Part shown: positions 27,602 to 35,564 of the stretch, one piece after another
How positions within the stretch are numbered: position 1 is the stretch's first letter
Layout of the letters: each line of letters opens with the position of its first letter
Source of the DNA: Pseudomonas monsensis
Lineage (GTDB): Bacteria > Pseudomonadota > Gammaproteobacteria > Pseudomonadales > Pseudomonadaceae
Reading direction: 5' to 3'
Assembly (NCBI RefSeq): GCF_014268495.2
Contig: NZ_CP077087.1
Location: 417,001-481,000, forward strand
DNA: 64,000 nt
Notes under the pieces: model-generated
Told to the model about the DNA's origin: nothing
The model's database searches: none
The model's input: only the letters and a program-made list of their open reading frames with translations
Position numbers and translations under genes: made by a program

Positions 27602-28957
27602 ATGCTGGATAGACTGTTAGCCCTGCTTGTTCTGGCGCTCGTCCTCGGCGTGCCGCTGGGACTGATCTTCCTGGTCACCGGGCAGTTCCTGATGGACTTC
27701 GTGTTTTTCTACCCGTTGTTCATGTCCGGGTTGTGGATTGCCGGCGGCCTGTATTTCTGGCTGCACTGGGAACGCCACTGGCCGTGGAAGGACGACACCC
27801 TGCCACCGCCCCTGGCGGGCGAGCCGCTGATCTCGATCCTGATCCCTTGCTACAACGAAGGTGACAACGCCGCCGATACGATCCACGCGGCGCTGGCCCA
27901 GCACTACCCGAACATCGAAGTCATCGCGATCAACGACGGCTCCAAGGACAACACCGCCGAAGTCCTCGACCGCCTGGCCAAGGAAGACCCACGCCTGCGC
28001 GTGCTGCATCTGGCGGAAAACCAGGGCAAGGCGGTCGCCCTGCGCATGGGCGCGATTGCCGCGCGCAGTGAATATCTGGTGTGCATCGACGGTGATGCGT
28101 TGCTGGCGCCGAATACGGCGGCCTATCTGGTCGCGCCGATGCTGGATAACGCACGCCTTGGCGCGGTGACCGGCAACCCGCGAATTCGTACGCGCTCGAC
28201 GCTGGTCGGGCGGGTTCAGGTCGGCGAGTTCTCGTCGATCATCGGCTTGATCAAACGTACGCAACGAGTGTTCGGACGGATCTTTACCGTGTCGGGGGTG
28301 ATTGTCGCATTCCGCCGTACGGCGCTGAATCGGGTGGGCTACTGGAGCCCGGACATGATCACCGAAGACATCGACATCAGCTGGAAGCTGCAACTCGATC
28401 ACTGGAGCATCTTCTACGAGCCGCGCGCGCTGTGCTGGATTCTCATGCCGGAAACCCTCGGCGGTCTGTGGAAGCAGCGCCTGCGCTGGGCCCAGGGCGG
28501 TGCCGAAGTGCTGTTCAAGAACATCCGCGGCATCTGGCAGTACCGTCACCGCTATCTGTGGCCGCTGCTGTTCGAATACTGCCTGTCGACCGGTTGGGCG
28601 TTTACCTTCCTGCTGTCGGTGATTTTCTGGGGTGTCGGCAAGTTTGTGGTCATGCCAGAGTCGATTGCCGTGCATCACCTGATGCCGCCGGCGTTTACCG
28701 GGCTGTTGCTGGCGTTCGTCTGCCTGGTGCAGTTCGCGGTCAGCATCATCATCGACCGGCGCTACGAGCCGGGGTTGGGCAAGACCATGTTCTGGGTGGT
28801 CTGGTATCCGATTGCATTCTGGCTGGTCAGCCTGCTGACCACGCTGGTCAGCTTCCCCAAAGTGTTATTCGGCCAGCATCAGAAACGGGCGCGTTGGGTC
28901 AGCCCTGACCGCGGCATCAAACCGATCGGGGACGACGAAGAGGAGGTCATCAAATGA
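27602..28957 (+). CDS. pgaC: PgaC, poly-GlcNAc synthase (GT2)
   Basis: A 451-residue membrane glycosyltransferase. Two N-terminal membrane helices are followed by the GT2 domain with ILIPCYNEGDN, INDGSKDNT, CIDGDALL (the metal-binding DxD type), TEDIDISWKL (catalytic Asp) and QRLRWAQGG (the Q-x-x-RW motif), then three C-terminal helices. It polymerises UDP-GlcNAc at the inner membrane with PgaD. It starts one base after the pgaB stop and overlaps pgaD. In other bacteria PgaC/PgaD activity depends on c-di-GMP; two c-di-GMP enzymes are encoded later in this window, but a link is only inference. Confidence 0.96.
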   Translation: MLDRLLALLVLALVLGVPLGLIFLVTGQFLMDFVFFYPLFMSGLWIAGGLYFWLHWERHWPWKDDTLPPPLAGEPLISILIPCYNEGDNAADTIHAALAQHYPNIEVIAINDGSKDNTAEVLDRLAKEDPRLRVLHLAENQGKAVALRMGAIAARSEYLVCIDGDALLAPNTAAYLVAPMLDNARLGAVTGNPRIRTRSTLVGRVQVGEFSSIIGLIKRTQRVFGRIFTVSGVIVAFRRTALNRVGYWSPDMITEDIDISWKLQLDHWSIFYEPRALCWILMPETLGGLWKQRLRWAQGGAEVLFKNIRGIWQYRHRYLWPLLFEYCLSTGWAFTFLLSVIFWGVGKFVVMPESIAVHHLMPPAFTGLLLAFVCLVQFAVSIIIDRRYEPGLGKTMFWVVWYPIAFWLVSLLTTLVSFPKVLFGQHQKRARWVSPDRGIKPIGDDEEEVIK

Positions 28958-29487
28958 AAATCATCCGGACCCGCCAGCGGCCTTTTCTGGTCGTGGTCGA
29001 TGTGATTCTTACCGTGGTGGCATGGGTGGGGCTGCTGTTCTTGCTGATACGCGGGCTATGGCCGCTGATCGAAACTCATGCGGGCGGGCCACGCATCGAC
29101 AATTCGGCGTTCGAAGCGCTGGGCACTTTGCAGATTTATCTGTGGGTGGCGCTGGTCAACGCGGTGATTCTGATCGGTTGGGCGCGTTATCAGCAGCGCA
29201 AGAGCAGAAGCTTCGCCCAGCGCCGCTTGCCCGCGCCGGTGGTCGATGATGAAGGGCTGACCAAGAGTTTTCGTCTGTGCGATGACCGCTTGCAGAAGCT
29301 GCGTACCCCTGGGGTCATGACCATCCATAACGATCAGGAAGGGGACATCAGCCATGTGGTGACGCATTTCTGGCCGGTTCAGCAGCAGGATTTGCCACCG
29401 CCGCTGGCACCGCTGGAGCACCCGCGGGTGATCTTCCTGCATGCTGAAGATGACGATAATCGCGAACCGGTGAGCCGCCTGACCTGA
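28954..29487 (+). CDS. pgaD: PgaD, poly-GlcNAc synthase subunit
   Basis: A 177-residue protein with two membrane helices near the N-terminus (VVDVILTVVAWVGLLFLLIRGL and IYLWVALVNAVILIGWARYQQ) and a cytoplasmic tail. Position (ATGA overlap with pgaC) and topology identify it as PgaD. The tail is longer than in E. coli PgaD (about 137 residues) by about 40 residues and is rich in charged residues. Confidence 0.9.
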   Translation: MKIIRTRQRPFLVVVDVILTVVAWVGLLFLLIRGLWPLIETHAGGPRIDNSAFEALGTLQIYLWVALVNAVILIGWARYQQRKSRSFAQRRLPAPVVDDEGLTKSFRLCDDRLQKLRTPGVMTIHNDQEGDISHVVTHFWPVQQQDLPPPLAPLEHPRVIFLHAEDDDNREPVSRLT

Positions 29488-29497
29488 GCTGGAAATA

Positions 29498-29530
29498 CCC
29501 CTGCAGGCGCTGCCGAAGGGGGTGATCGTC
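29498..29530. repeat. Solitary REP remnant
   Basis: CCCCTGCAGGCGCTGCCGAA followed by GGGGG and a TGATCG that partly matches the 12784-12842 element. It lies between the converging pgaD and reductase genes. Confidence 0.5.
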
Positions 29531-29553
29531 CCACGCAGGGAGCGTTGACGAAG

Positions 29554-31077
29554 TTAATCGCGGATCAGGGTCCAGGCCTCCGCAATGGGCAGCGGCTGCT
29601 TCATCCGCTCCGCCAGTAGCGCCATCGCCCGTTCTTTTTCGCAGGCCACGGCCGCCACCACCACGCCATTCTTTGCGAACAGGCCGATAAAGGGTGGCTG
29701 TTCGGGTTCGCCCATGAACTCGACCTCATCCCACTGTTCGGCGTGGCCAAGGTAGTCGTAATTCTTGCCGAAATGCCAGGTCCAGAAAAACGGCACGTCG
29801 AGGTAATGCTCTTCACCGCCGAGCATATTGGCAGCGGCGATGCGTGCGTGTTGCTGGGCCAGGCGCCAGTGTTCGATGCGTTGCAACTGGCCGTTCAGCG
29901 GAAACGTGGCGATGTCGCCGATGGCCCACAGCCCTTCGGTGACACGCATGCCGCCGTCAACGCGCAATGACTGATCTTTTTCTTTCGGCAATGACCCGAA
30001 CGCCTCCGTGGCCGGGTGCACGCCGACCCCGGCCAGCACCAGATCTGCCGAAAGACGCAGGCCATTGTCCAGCAATACGGCTTCGACCTTGCCATCGCCG
30101 ATGATCTCGGTGGCGGTGTGCTCGGTGATGAATTTCACCCCGTTCTGTTCGTGCAGTGCGCGGATGGCCAGGCCTACGGCCTCGCCGAACTGGGCCGCGA
30201 AAGGGATGGCGTGGCGCGCGAGTACCGTGACGTCGAGGCCGTGCTGGCGCAAGGCCGAGGCGCATTCGAGAGCGATGAAACTGTCGCCGATGATGACGAC
30301 GCGCTGATCCGCTCTGGCAGTGCGCATGATCTGTTCGGCCTGGGCTTTTGAGCGCAGGACGAACACGTGGGGCAGTTCAGCGCCGGGTAACTTCAGCGGG
30401 TTGGGTTCGCCACCCGTGGCCAGTACGGCGGCGTCATAGTTCAGGGTCTGGCCATCGTTGAGCTGCAGGGTTTTGGCCTGGGCATCCAGTGCGGTGATTT
30501 CGCTGTGCAGGCGTTCGATGCGCTGCTCTTTATAGAAAACTTCATCGCGCAACGCCGGGGTTTCTGCTGCCGGCGTTTCCCCGGCGAGGACAAACTTGCT
30601 CAGCACCGTACGGTCGTAACCGGCGTCCGGTTCGCGGTCGATCAGGATGATCCGGCCACCAAAGCCTTTCTCCCGCAGCGCCGCCGCACAGGCTGTACCG
30701 GCGGCCCCTGCGCCGACAACCACGAACAGGCGCGGGTCATCGGCCGGGGGCGTGTGTGGATCTGCCAGCGGCTGGTCATCGACCCACACCTCGTCGCCGC
30801 GCACTTCCAGCGGATAACGTTTGAGGCTGTCGAGCGCCGGCGGCTCGCACAGCGCGCCGTCCTCGGCGCGAAAAGCGGCCTTGTGCCATGGGCAGATCAG
30901 GCGTCCGTGACACAACGCACCGTCAGCCAGCGGCGCCCCGGCATGCGGGCATTCGCCCTGAAAGGCGCGGAGCTGGCCGCTGGCGCGCAGCAGGACGATC
31001 TTGCAGTCGCCGATTTCGACGGGCAGGCCACGGTCTTCAGGGACATCGGCGATACGGGCGACACGGTGCAGGGACAT
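29554..31077 (-). CDS. Rieske-domain FAD-dependent oxidoreductase (AIF-like / ferredoxin reductase type)
   Basis: A 507-residue protein. Residues 1 to about 105 are a Rieske [2Fe-2S] domain (CPHAGAPL and CPWHKAAF supply the two Cys-x-His pairs). The rest is a pyridine nucleotide disulphide reductase fold with FAD and NAD(P)H sites (VVVGAGAAGTACAAALREKGFGG, VVIIGDSFIALECASAL) and VEGLWAIGDIATFP-like GxxxIGDIA. It may pass electrons from NAD(P)H to an oxygenase or ferredoxin. The ATG at 31077 has GAGGAAG before it; a longer frame lacks support. It is divergent from the PEBP gene. Confidence 0.88.
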   Translation of the reverse strand: MSLHRVARIADVPEDRGLPVEIGDCKIVLLRASGQLRAFQGECPHAGAPLADGALCHGRLICPWHKAAFRAEDGALCEPPALDSLKRYPLEVRGDEVWVDDQPLADPHTPPADDPRLFVVVGAGAAGTACAAALREKGFGGRIILIDREPDAGYDRTVLSKFVLAGETPAAETPALRDEVFYKEQRIERLHSEITALDAQAKTLQLNDGQTLNYDAAVLATGGEPNPLKLPGAELPHVFVLRSKAQAEQIMRTARADQRVVIIGDSFIALECASALRQHGLDVTVLARHAIPFAAQFGEAVGLAIRALHEQNGVKFITEHTATEIIGDGKVEAVLLDNGLRLSADLVLAGVGVHPATEAFGSLPKEKDQSLRVDGGMRVTEGLWAIGDIATFPLNGQLQRIEHWRLAQQHARIAAANMLGGEEHYLDVPFFWTWHFGKNYDYLGHAEQWDEVEFMGEPEQPPFIGLFAKNGVVVAAVACEKERAMALLAERMKQPLPIAEAWTLIRD

Positions 31078-31216
31078 GTTCGGCTTCCTCGCAGGCATTT
31101 CTCTTACGAGTTTGCGCATCAGTGCGAGGTTCAGCCATTTGCTACTGCCACGGCACGAACGGTACAGCTATAGTTTGCAGGCCGACGACGGCCCAACTGC
31201 ACAAGGTGCTCCCGGA

Positions 31217-31777
31217 ATGACCCGATTGACCTCTCTCAACCCATGGCTGGCGGCCCTCGCCGTCACCCTTTGCGTGCAGTTTCCGGCGCAGGCCCAGGAG
31301 CGCTTTACCCTGAACATCCCGGGTGTTTCCGATAACCGGCTGTTCACCTCGGCGGCGGCCAGCGATGCGCCCGGTTGCGGCGGCAAGAACCAGTCGCCGG
31401 CCCTGAGCTGGAACGCCGGCCCTGCCGGTACCCAGAGCTATGCGATCGTCATGCACGATCCAGATGGCCAGAAAGGCCTGGGCGTCGATCACTGGATTCA
31501 TTACGGCATCAAGTCCACCACGCACCAGATTGCGGCAGGCGTCGGTGCCAAATCCGCGCTGGAAGGCGTTGGCGGCACCAACAGCAAGGGCAACACCCAT
31601 TACATGGGGCCGTGCCCGCCAGTGGGCGACAGTGCGCACCACTACATCATCCAGATCTACGCCCTGGATCTGGCGCCGGATGCACTGCCGGCCGGTCTGA
31701 CCCGCGCCGAGCTGATGGAAAAAATCAAAGGCCATGTGCTGCGCAACAGCAGTGCGGTGCGGCGTTATCACCGCTGA
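31217..31777 (+). CDS. YbhB/YbcL (PEBP) family periplasmic protein
   Basis: A 186-residue protein with a Sec signal peptide (LAALAVTLCVQFPAQAQE) and the phosphatidylethanolamine-binding fold: GGKNQSPALSWNAGPAGTQSYAIVMHDPDG and GVDHWIHYGI form the ligand pocket, GPCPPVGDSAHHYIIQIYALD the second conserved block. Bacterial PEBP proteins have no firmly known function. AAGGTG stands eight bases before the ATG at 31217. The gene seems to be transcribed alone. Confidence 0.88.
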   Translation: MTRLTSLNPWLAALAVTLCVQFPAQAQERFTLNIPGVSDNRLFTSAAASDAPGCGGKNQSPALSWNAGPAGTQSYAIVMHDPDGQKGLGVDHWIHYGIKSTTHQIAAGVGAKSALEGVGGTNSKGNTHYMGPCPPVGDSAHHYIIQIYALDLAPDALPAGLTRAELMEKIKGHVLRNSSAVRRYHR

Positions 31778-31827
31778 AGATTTTTTTTGCGGCGTTTAAC
31801 CCGAACTGAACGGGCTGCCCGTCTCAG

Positions 31828-31851
31828 GGGATGAATGATCACTTTCATCCC
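31828..31851 (+). promoter_or_regulatory. Hairpin in the leader of the VWA gene
   Basis: GGGATGAA (31828-31835) and TTCATCCC (31844-31851) pair around an eight-base loop. It ends one base before the ribosome site (GAGGTC) of the VWA gene, so it may affect translation or be an operator. Confidence 0.45.
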
Positions 31852-31864
31852 GAGGTCAGCCCCC

Positions 31865-33544
31865 ATGTCTCATTCTCTTTTGCGTCCTGTTGCGGTCGGT
31901 GTGCTGCTGGCGCTCGCCGGTTGCGGTGCTTCGTCCACACCCGATTCCGCTGCAGTGCCACCGGCGGCACAGCCTGAAGTGCTGGTTCAGCAGGAAGCCG
32001 CGATGGCGGGTGGGGCGATGGCCAAGCGTATGGCCCGGCCGGCGCCGATCGCCAGTTTCGCCGCGATGCCCGGCGCAGACAGTTATCCACAGGGCTATCG
32101 CGATGAGTCGCGCGAGCAGTATCAGGCGCTGGCCGACAACCCGATCCACAGTGTCGCCGAAACCCCGGTTTCAACCTTCAGCGCTGATGTCGACACGGGT
32201 GCGTACGCCAATGTCCGCCGCTTGCTCAATCAAGGCCGACTGCCACCGGAAGGCGCGGTGCGACTGGAGGAAATGGTCAATTACTTCCCTTATGACTACG
32301 CGTTGCCCAGCGATGGCTCGCCTTTCGGTGTGACCACCGAACTGGCGGCCTCGCCGTGGAACCCGCACACGCGTTTGCTGCGCATTGGCATCAAGGCCTC
32401 CGACCATGCCGTGGCGGAACTGGCCCCGGCCAATCTGGTGTTTCTGGTGGACGTGTCCGGCTCGATGGATCGCCGCGAAGGCCTGCCGCTGGTCAAAAGC
32501 ACGCTGAAGTTGTTGGTCGATCAGTTGCGCGAGCAGGACCGGGTGTCGCTGGTGGTGTATGCCGGCGAATCCAGAGTGGTGCTGGAGCCGACTTCCGGAC
32601 GCGAGAAAGCGAAAATTCGTACAGCCATCGAGCAATTGACCGCAGGCGGCTCCACCGCTGGCGCGTCGGGCATTGAACTGGCCTATCAAATGGCGCAGCA
32701 GGCGTTTATCCCCAAGGGCATCAATCGCATCCTGTTGGCCACCGACGGTGACTTCAATGTCGGCATCAGCGACTTCGACAGCCTCAAGCAAATGGCTGTG
32801 GATAAACGCAAGACCGGGATTTCCCTGACCACCCTGGGTTTTGGTGTGGATAACTACAATGAACACTTGATGGAGCAACTGGCCGACGCCGGTGACGGTA
32901 ACTACGCCTACATCGACAACCTGCGCGAGGCGCGCAAGGTGTTGGTGGATCAGTTGAGTTCGACCCTCGCCGTGGTGGCGCAAAACGTCAAATTGCAGGT
33001 GGAGTTCAACCCGGCGCAGGTCAGTGAATATCGCCTGCTCGGCTACGAAAACCGCGCGTTGAAGCGTGAGGACTTCAGCAATGACAAGGTCGATGCCGGC
33101 GAGATCGGCGCAGGACACACGGTGACGGCGCTGTATGAAATTGTCCCGGCGGGTGAGAAGGGCTGGCTCGAGCCGTTGCGTTACGCTAAATCGGCGCCAG
33201 CGGTTTCCGAGAAGAATGGGGAATTGGCGATGCTGCGTGTGCGTTATCAACCGCCCGAAGGTGGGAAAAGTCTGCTGATCGAGCGGCCGATTGCCAATCA
33301 GGTCGCACCGGCCAGTGAAGACCTGCGGTTTGCCGCTGCGGTTGCGGCGTTTTCCCAGCAACTCAAGGACGGCCGCTACACCGGCGATTTCAGCCTCAAA
33401 GACACCGAAGCCCTGGCCCGTGGCGCACGTGGTGACGACCGCTTCGGCCTGCGTAGCGAGTTTGTGCAACTGGTCGAACTGGCGCAAAGCCTGCGCACCT
33501 CGACCGCATCGAATACGCTGGCCACTGAGCGACGGATTGAATAG
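31865..33544 (+). CDS. VWA-domain lipoprotein (YfbK-like, with DUF3520)
   Basis: A 559-residue lipoprotein (GVLLALAGCGASS; lipobox Cys near residue 19). An N-terminal VWA-associated domain (PVSTFSADVDTGAYANVRRLLNQG) leads to a VWA domain with an intact metal site (DVSGSMDR, then TAGGSTAG and LATDGDFNVG), and a C-terminal DUF3520 domain. VWA domains bind protein partners through Mg2+. The gene overlaps the sigma factor by one base, so envelope signal and transcription response may be linked. The ATG at 31865 is chosen for the signal peptide. Confidence 0.88.
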   Translation: MSHSLLRPVAVGVLLALAGCGASSTPDSAAVPPAAQPEVLVQQEAAMAGGAMAKRMARPAPIASFAAMPGADSYPQGYRDESREQYQALADNPIHSVAETPVSTFSADVDTGAYANVRRLLNQGRLPPEGAVRLEEMVNYFPYDYALPSDGSPFGVTTELAASPWNPHTRLLRIGIKASDHAVAELAPANLVFLVDVSGSMDRREGLPLVKSTLKLLVDQLREQDRVSLVVYAGESRVVLEPTSGREKAKIRTAIEQLTAGGSTAGASGIELAYQMAQQAFIPKGINRILLATDGDFNVGISDFDSLKQMAVDKRKTGISLTTLGFGVDNYNEHLMEQLADAGDGNYAYIDNLREARKVLVDQLSSTLAVVAQNVKLQVEFNPAQVSEYRLLGYENRALKREDFSNDKVDAGEIGAGHTVTALYEIVPAGEKGWLEPLRYAKSAPAVSEKNGELAMLRVRYQPPEGGKSLLIERPIANQVAPASEDLRFAAAVAAFSQQLKDGRYTGDFSLKDTEALARGARGDDRFGLRSEFVQLVELAQSLRTSTASNTLATERRIE

Positions 33545-34155
33545 TGAGTCGTCTGAAAGGCTTCATCAGTCAGCTCTTTGCTGGGCCAGACCGTTCAAGC
33601 GCCAGCAGCGATGACGCGCTGCTGGCGCGTTACCGCGAGGGCGACGGCGCGGCGTTCGAAATCCTGTACGCCCGCCATCGCCAGGGTTTGTATCGGTTTC
33701 TGCTCGGCTTGAGCGGTAAACCCGAACTGGCTGACGAAGTCTTTCAGGAGACCTGGCTGAGCCTGATCCGCAGCGCCAGTCAGCCACAAGGCCGGGCGAC
33801 CTTTCGTACGTGGCTGTTCCAGATTGCCCGCAATCGCTTGATCGATCACTGGCGCAAACACGGCGCTCACCAGCCGCTGCACGACAGCTACGACGAACAG
33901 CTGCATGCGATTGGCGACGAGACCAACGATCCCGAACAATTGCTGAACCTCAGCCGCGACAGCCAGCGCCTGGAAAGCGCCCTGCAAGCCTTGCCCGCCG
34001 ACCAGCGCGAAGTGTTCCTGCTGCGTGCCCACGGCGACCTCGACCTGGCGCAAATCGCCAGCCTCACCGACACACCGCTGGAAACCGTTAAAAGCCGCTT
34101 GCGCTACGCCCAGCAAAAACTGCGTCGGCTGCTGGCCGAGGAGGTACTGACATGA
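33544..34155 (+). CDS. ECF-type RNA polymerase sigma factor
   Basis: A 203-residue sigma-70 family protein. Region 2 (FEILYARHRQGLYRFLLGLSGKPELADEVFQETWLSLIRS, then TWLFQIARNRLIDHWR) and region 4 (LPADQREVFLLRAHGDLDLAQIASLTDTPLETVKSRLRYAQQKLRRLL) are clear; regions 1 and 3 are absent. It starts with GTG overlapping the VWA stop (TAGTG) and overlaps the next gene (ATGA). It probably directs transcription of an envelope-related regulon, controlled by the membrane protein encoded next. Confidence 0.92.
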   Translation: MSRLKGFISQLFAGPDRSSASSDDALLARYREGDGAAFEILYARHRQGLYRFLLGLSGKPELADEVFQETWLSLIRSASQPQGRATFRTWLFQIARNRLIDHWRKHGAHQPLHDSYDEQLHAIGDETNDPEQLLNLSRDSQRLESALQALPADQREVFLLRAHGDLDLAQIASLTDTPLETVKSRLRYAQQKLRRLLAEEVLT

Positions 34156-34748
34156 CTGACGCCCGCCAGACACCCGAAGAGCAACTGCTCAAGCACTATC
34201 GCGAGCAACACGACGCCGAACCACCGGCGCACCTCGATTCGTCGATTCTCGCGGCTGCCCGCCACAACGCCCCGGTACCGAAAACAAGCCTGTGGCAACG
34301 CTGGCTGCAAGCCTGCCAGAAGCCGCGTTGGCAGGTCGCCTTCGCCAGCCTGGTCGGTGTGGCACTGATGCTGTCACTGGTGCAACGTGCGCCCGAGCCG
34401 CAGCCCCGGTTCGACTTCGCCCCAGCCGCCAAGCCCGCCGCACCATTGGCGCGCAAACAAGCCCCTGAAGCGCAGTCGCTGGCAGCCCCTGCTGGCGGCA
34501 TGCCGGCACCGGCGCCGATGATGGAAATGGCGGCGCCGATGCAAAGCGACGCGATCAGCACCGACGAAGCCAAAGTCAGCAAACGCGCCGCCGCCCCGGC
34601 CAACGGCCTCGATACACAACTGCGCGAAGTCCTGCGCCTGCGCGAATCCGGTCAATCCCAAGCCGCCGATGCGCTGTACAACAACCTGCACAAACGTTAT
34701 CCCGACGTGGATCTCGACATCCGCCTCGAACAAATCCGCAAGAACTGA
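34152..34748 (+). CDS. Single-pass membrane protein, probable anti-sigma partner
   Basis: A 198-residue protein: N-terminal cytoplasmic part of about 65 residues (EEQLLKHYREQHDAEPPAHLDSSILAAAR), one membrane helix (WQVAFASLVGVALMLSLV), an Ala/Pro-rich periplasmic linker with AAPAGGMPAPAPMMEMAAPM, and a C-terminal helical domain (LREVLRLRESGQSQAADALYNNLHKRYPDVDL). The ECF-then-membrane protein order fits an anti-sigma factor, but the zinc His-x3-Cys-x2-Cys motif of the common class is absent, so this is inference. Confidence 0.7.
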   Translation: MTDARQTPEEQLLKHYREQHDAEPPAHLDSSILAAARHNAPVPKTSLWQRWLQACQKPRWQVAFASLVGVALMLSLVQRAPEPQPRFDFAPAAKPAAPLARKQAPEAQSLAAPAGGMPAPAPMMEMAAPMQSDAISTDEAKVSKRAAAPANGLDTQLREVLRLRESGQSQAADALYNNLHKRYPDVDLDIRLEQIRKN

Positions 34749-34829
34749 CCGCGTGTTCTCTCAGCCATTTGGCATCGACCCGCAAAAACGCGCACTATCG
34801 GGCCATAGCTGAAGCGCTGGAGAAACACC

Positions 34830-35036
34830 GTGGCACCAAAAATCGACCGCATCGCCCAACTCCTCAACTGCCCACAGAAGGGTGAGGAGATGCGGCGCGC
34901 GATTACCGAAGCTCGCAAGGAGTTTCTGCTGAACCAGTCGGAAGAAGACGTCGTGGAAGAAGACGAGGTTTTTGAGGAGATTGGGGAAGAAGAGGATGAC
35001 GACGATTACGATGAGTTTGACTGGACGACGGAGTGA
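34830..35036 (+). CDS. Small acidic protein
   Basis: A 68-residue protein with a GTG start after GGAGAAA. Residues 1-35 form a basic-amphipathic helical part (IDRIAQLLNCPQKGEEMRRAITEARKEFLL); residues 36-68 are almost only Glu and Asp (EEDDDDYDEFDW). No known family is recognised. A terminator follows 33 bases later. The acidic tail could mimic nucleic acid or bind metal or basic proteins; this is speculation. Confidence 0.65.
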   Translation: MAPKIDRIAQLLNCPQKGEEMRRAITEARKEFLLNQSEEDVVEEDEVFEEIGEEEDDDDYDEFDWTTE

Positions 35037-35069
35037 CCGTCGCCGTAAGTCAGTATCGCGTCCACAAAA

Positions 35070-35098
35070 AAGCCCCGGACCATCACAGTCCGGGGCTT
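35070..35098 (+). terminator. Intrinsic terminator
   Basis: AAGCCCCGGAC (35070-35080) and GTCCGGGGCTT (35088-35098) form a perfect 11-bp stem with a seven-base loop, followed by TTCTCGTTT. The A run before it makes it usable in both directions. Confidence 0.9.
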
Positions 35099-35117
35099 TC
35101 TCGTTTGAATCAATGGC

Positions 35118-35158
35118 GCACCAGGCGGGATTCGAACCCACGACCCCTGCCTTCGGAG
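35118..35158. repeat. att copy: 41-bp duplicate of the tRNA-Arg 3' end (distal island end)
   Basis: This 41-bp stretch is identical to 44657-44697, the T-arm and anticodon-side part of tRNA-Arg(CCG). One base outside the match (position 35117, C instead of T) differs at the discriminator, and the next four bases match again. It marks the distal end of the island. Confidence 0.92.
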
Positions 35159-35265
35159 TCCTAAAAGCCGACGTTTAGAATCAATACGTTAGCGCGGATT
35201 AGCTGGGAAATCAAAGGGTTGTATTAGCTTTGGGTTAGCGGGTTTTCGCCTCGTTTAGCTGGGCG

Positions 35266-35285
35266 AGTGTGGCAAATTTGTGGCA
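35266..35285. repeat. 20-bp direct repeat, distal copy (possible integrase arm site)
   Basis: AGTGTGGCAAATTTGTGGCA occurs here and at 44562-44581 in the same orientation, each about 80-110 bp inside the att core. It contains the half-palindrome TGGCAAATTTGTGGCA. Confidence 0.75.
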
Positions 35286-35425
35286 TTCCGGTCAGTGGTT
35301 AAGCCTCTCCGGACATCTATTGACTGGACTCATCCAAAGTAGCCAGTTGTGAAGCGCATTAGGCGGCCAAAAGCGAACTGATTAACTTCTGCTAGGTATG
35401 AAGCTCGAGGTTATCTAAGGAAGCA

Positions 35426-35448
35426 GGGGGCGATTCACCCCCATTTTT
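35426..35448 (+). terminator. Possible plus-strand terminator without a known upstream gene
   Basis: GGGGG (35426-35430) pairs with CCCCC (35438-35442) across a seven-base loop; A and five T residues follow. No gene on the plus strand precedes it within the island. Confidence 0.45.
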
Positions 35449-35564
35449 CATGATGCGCTGTCCACCATCTGGCTAAGCGTTGCACAGTGGATTGGCAAGT
35501 CAGCCAACCGCTTGTTAGAGAGCCCAATAGAGATGGCAGGAGCGCAGATTGCTATTTTCTGACG

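Larger units (their letters stand above)
35159..35564. other. Non-coding distal end of the island
   Basis: About 400 bp with no credible gene. It holds one copy of a 20-bp direct repeat (35266-35285) and a GGGGG/CCCCC hairpin followed by ATTTTT (35426-35448) that could end a plus-strand transcript. Otherwise I see nothing in it. Confidence 0.7.

Noticed and set aside
31803..31824. ECF-type autoregulatory promoter (GAAC and CGTC) before the VWA gene
   Set aside because: The two blocks are only about 13 bases apart, shorter than the spacing used by ECF sigma factors.
35114..35158. Second tRNA-Arg gene at the distal end of the island
   Set aside because: Only the 3' part is present; the 5' half with D-arm and acceptor strand is absent, so it is an att duplicate.
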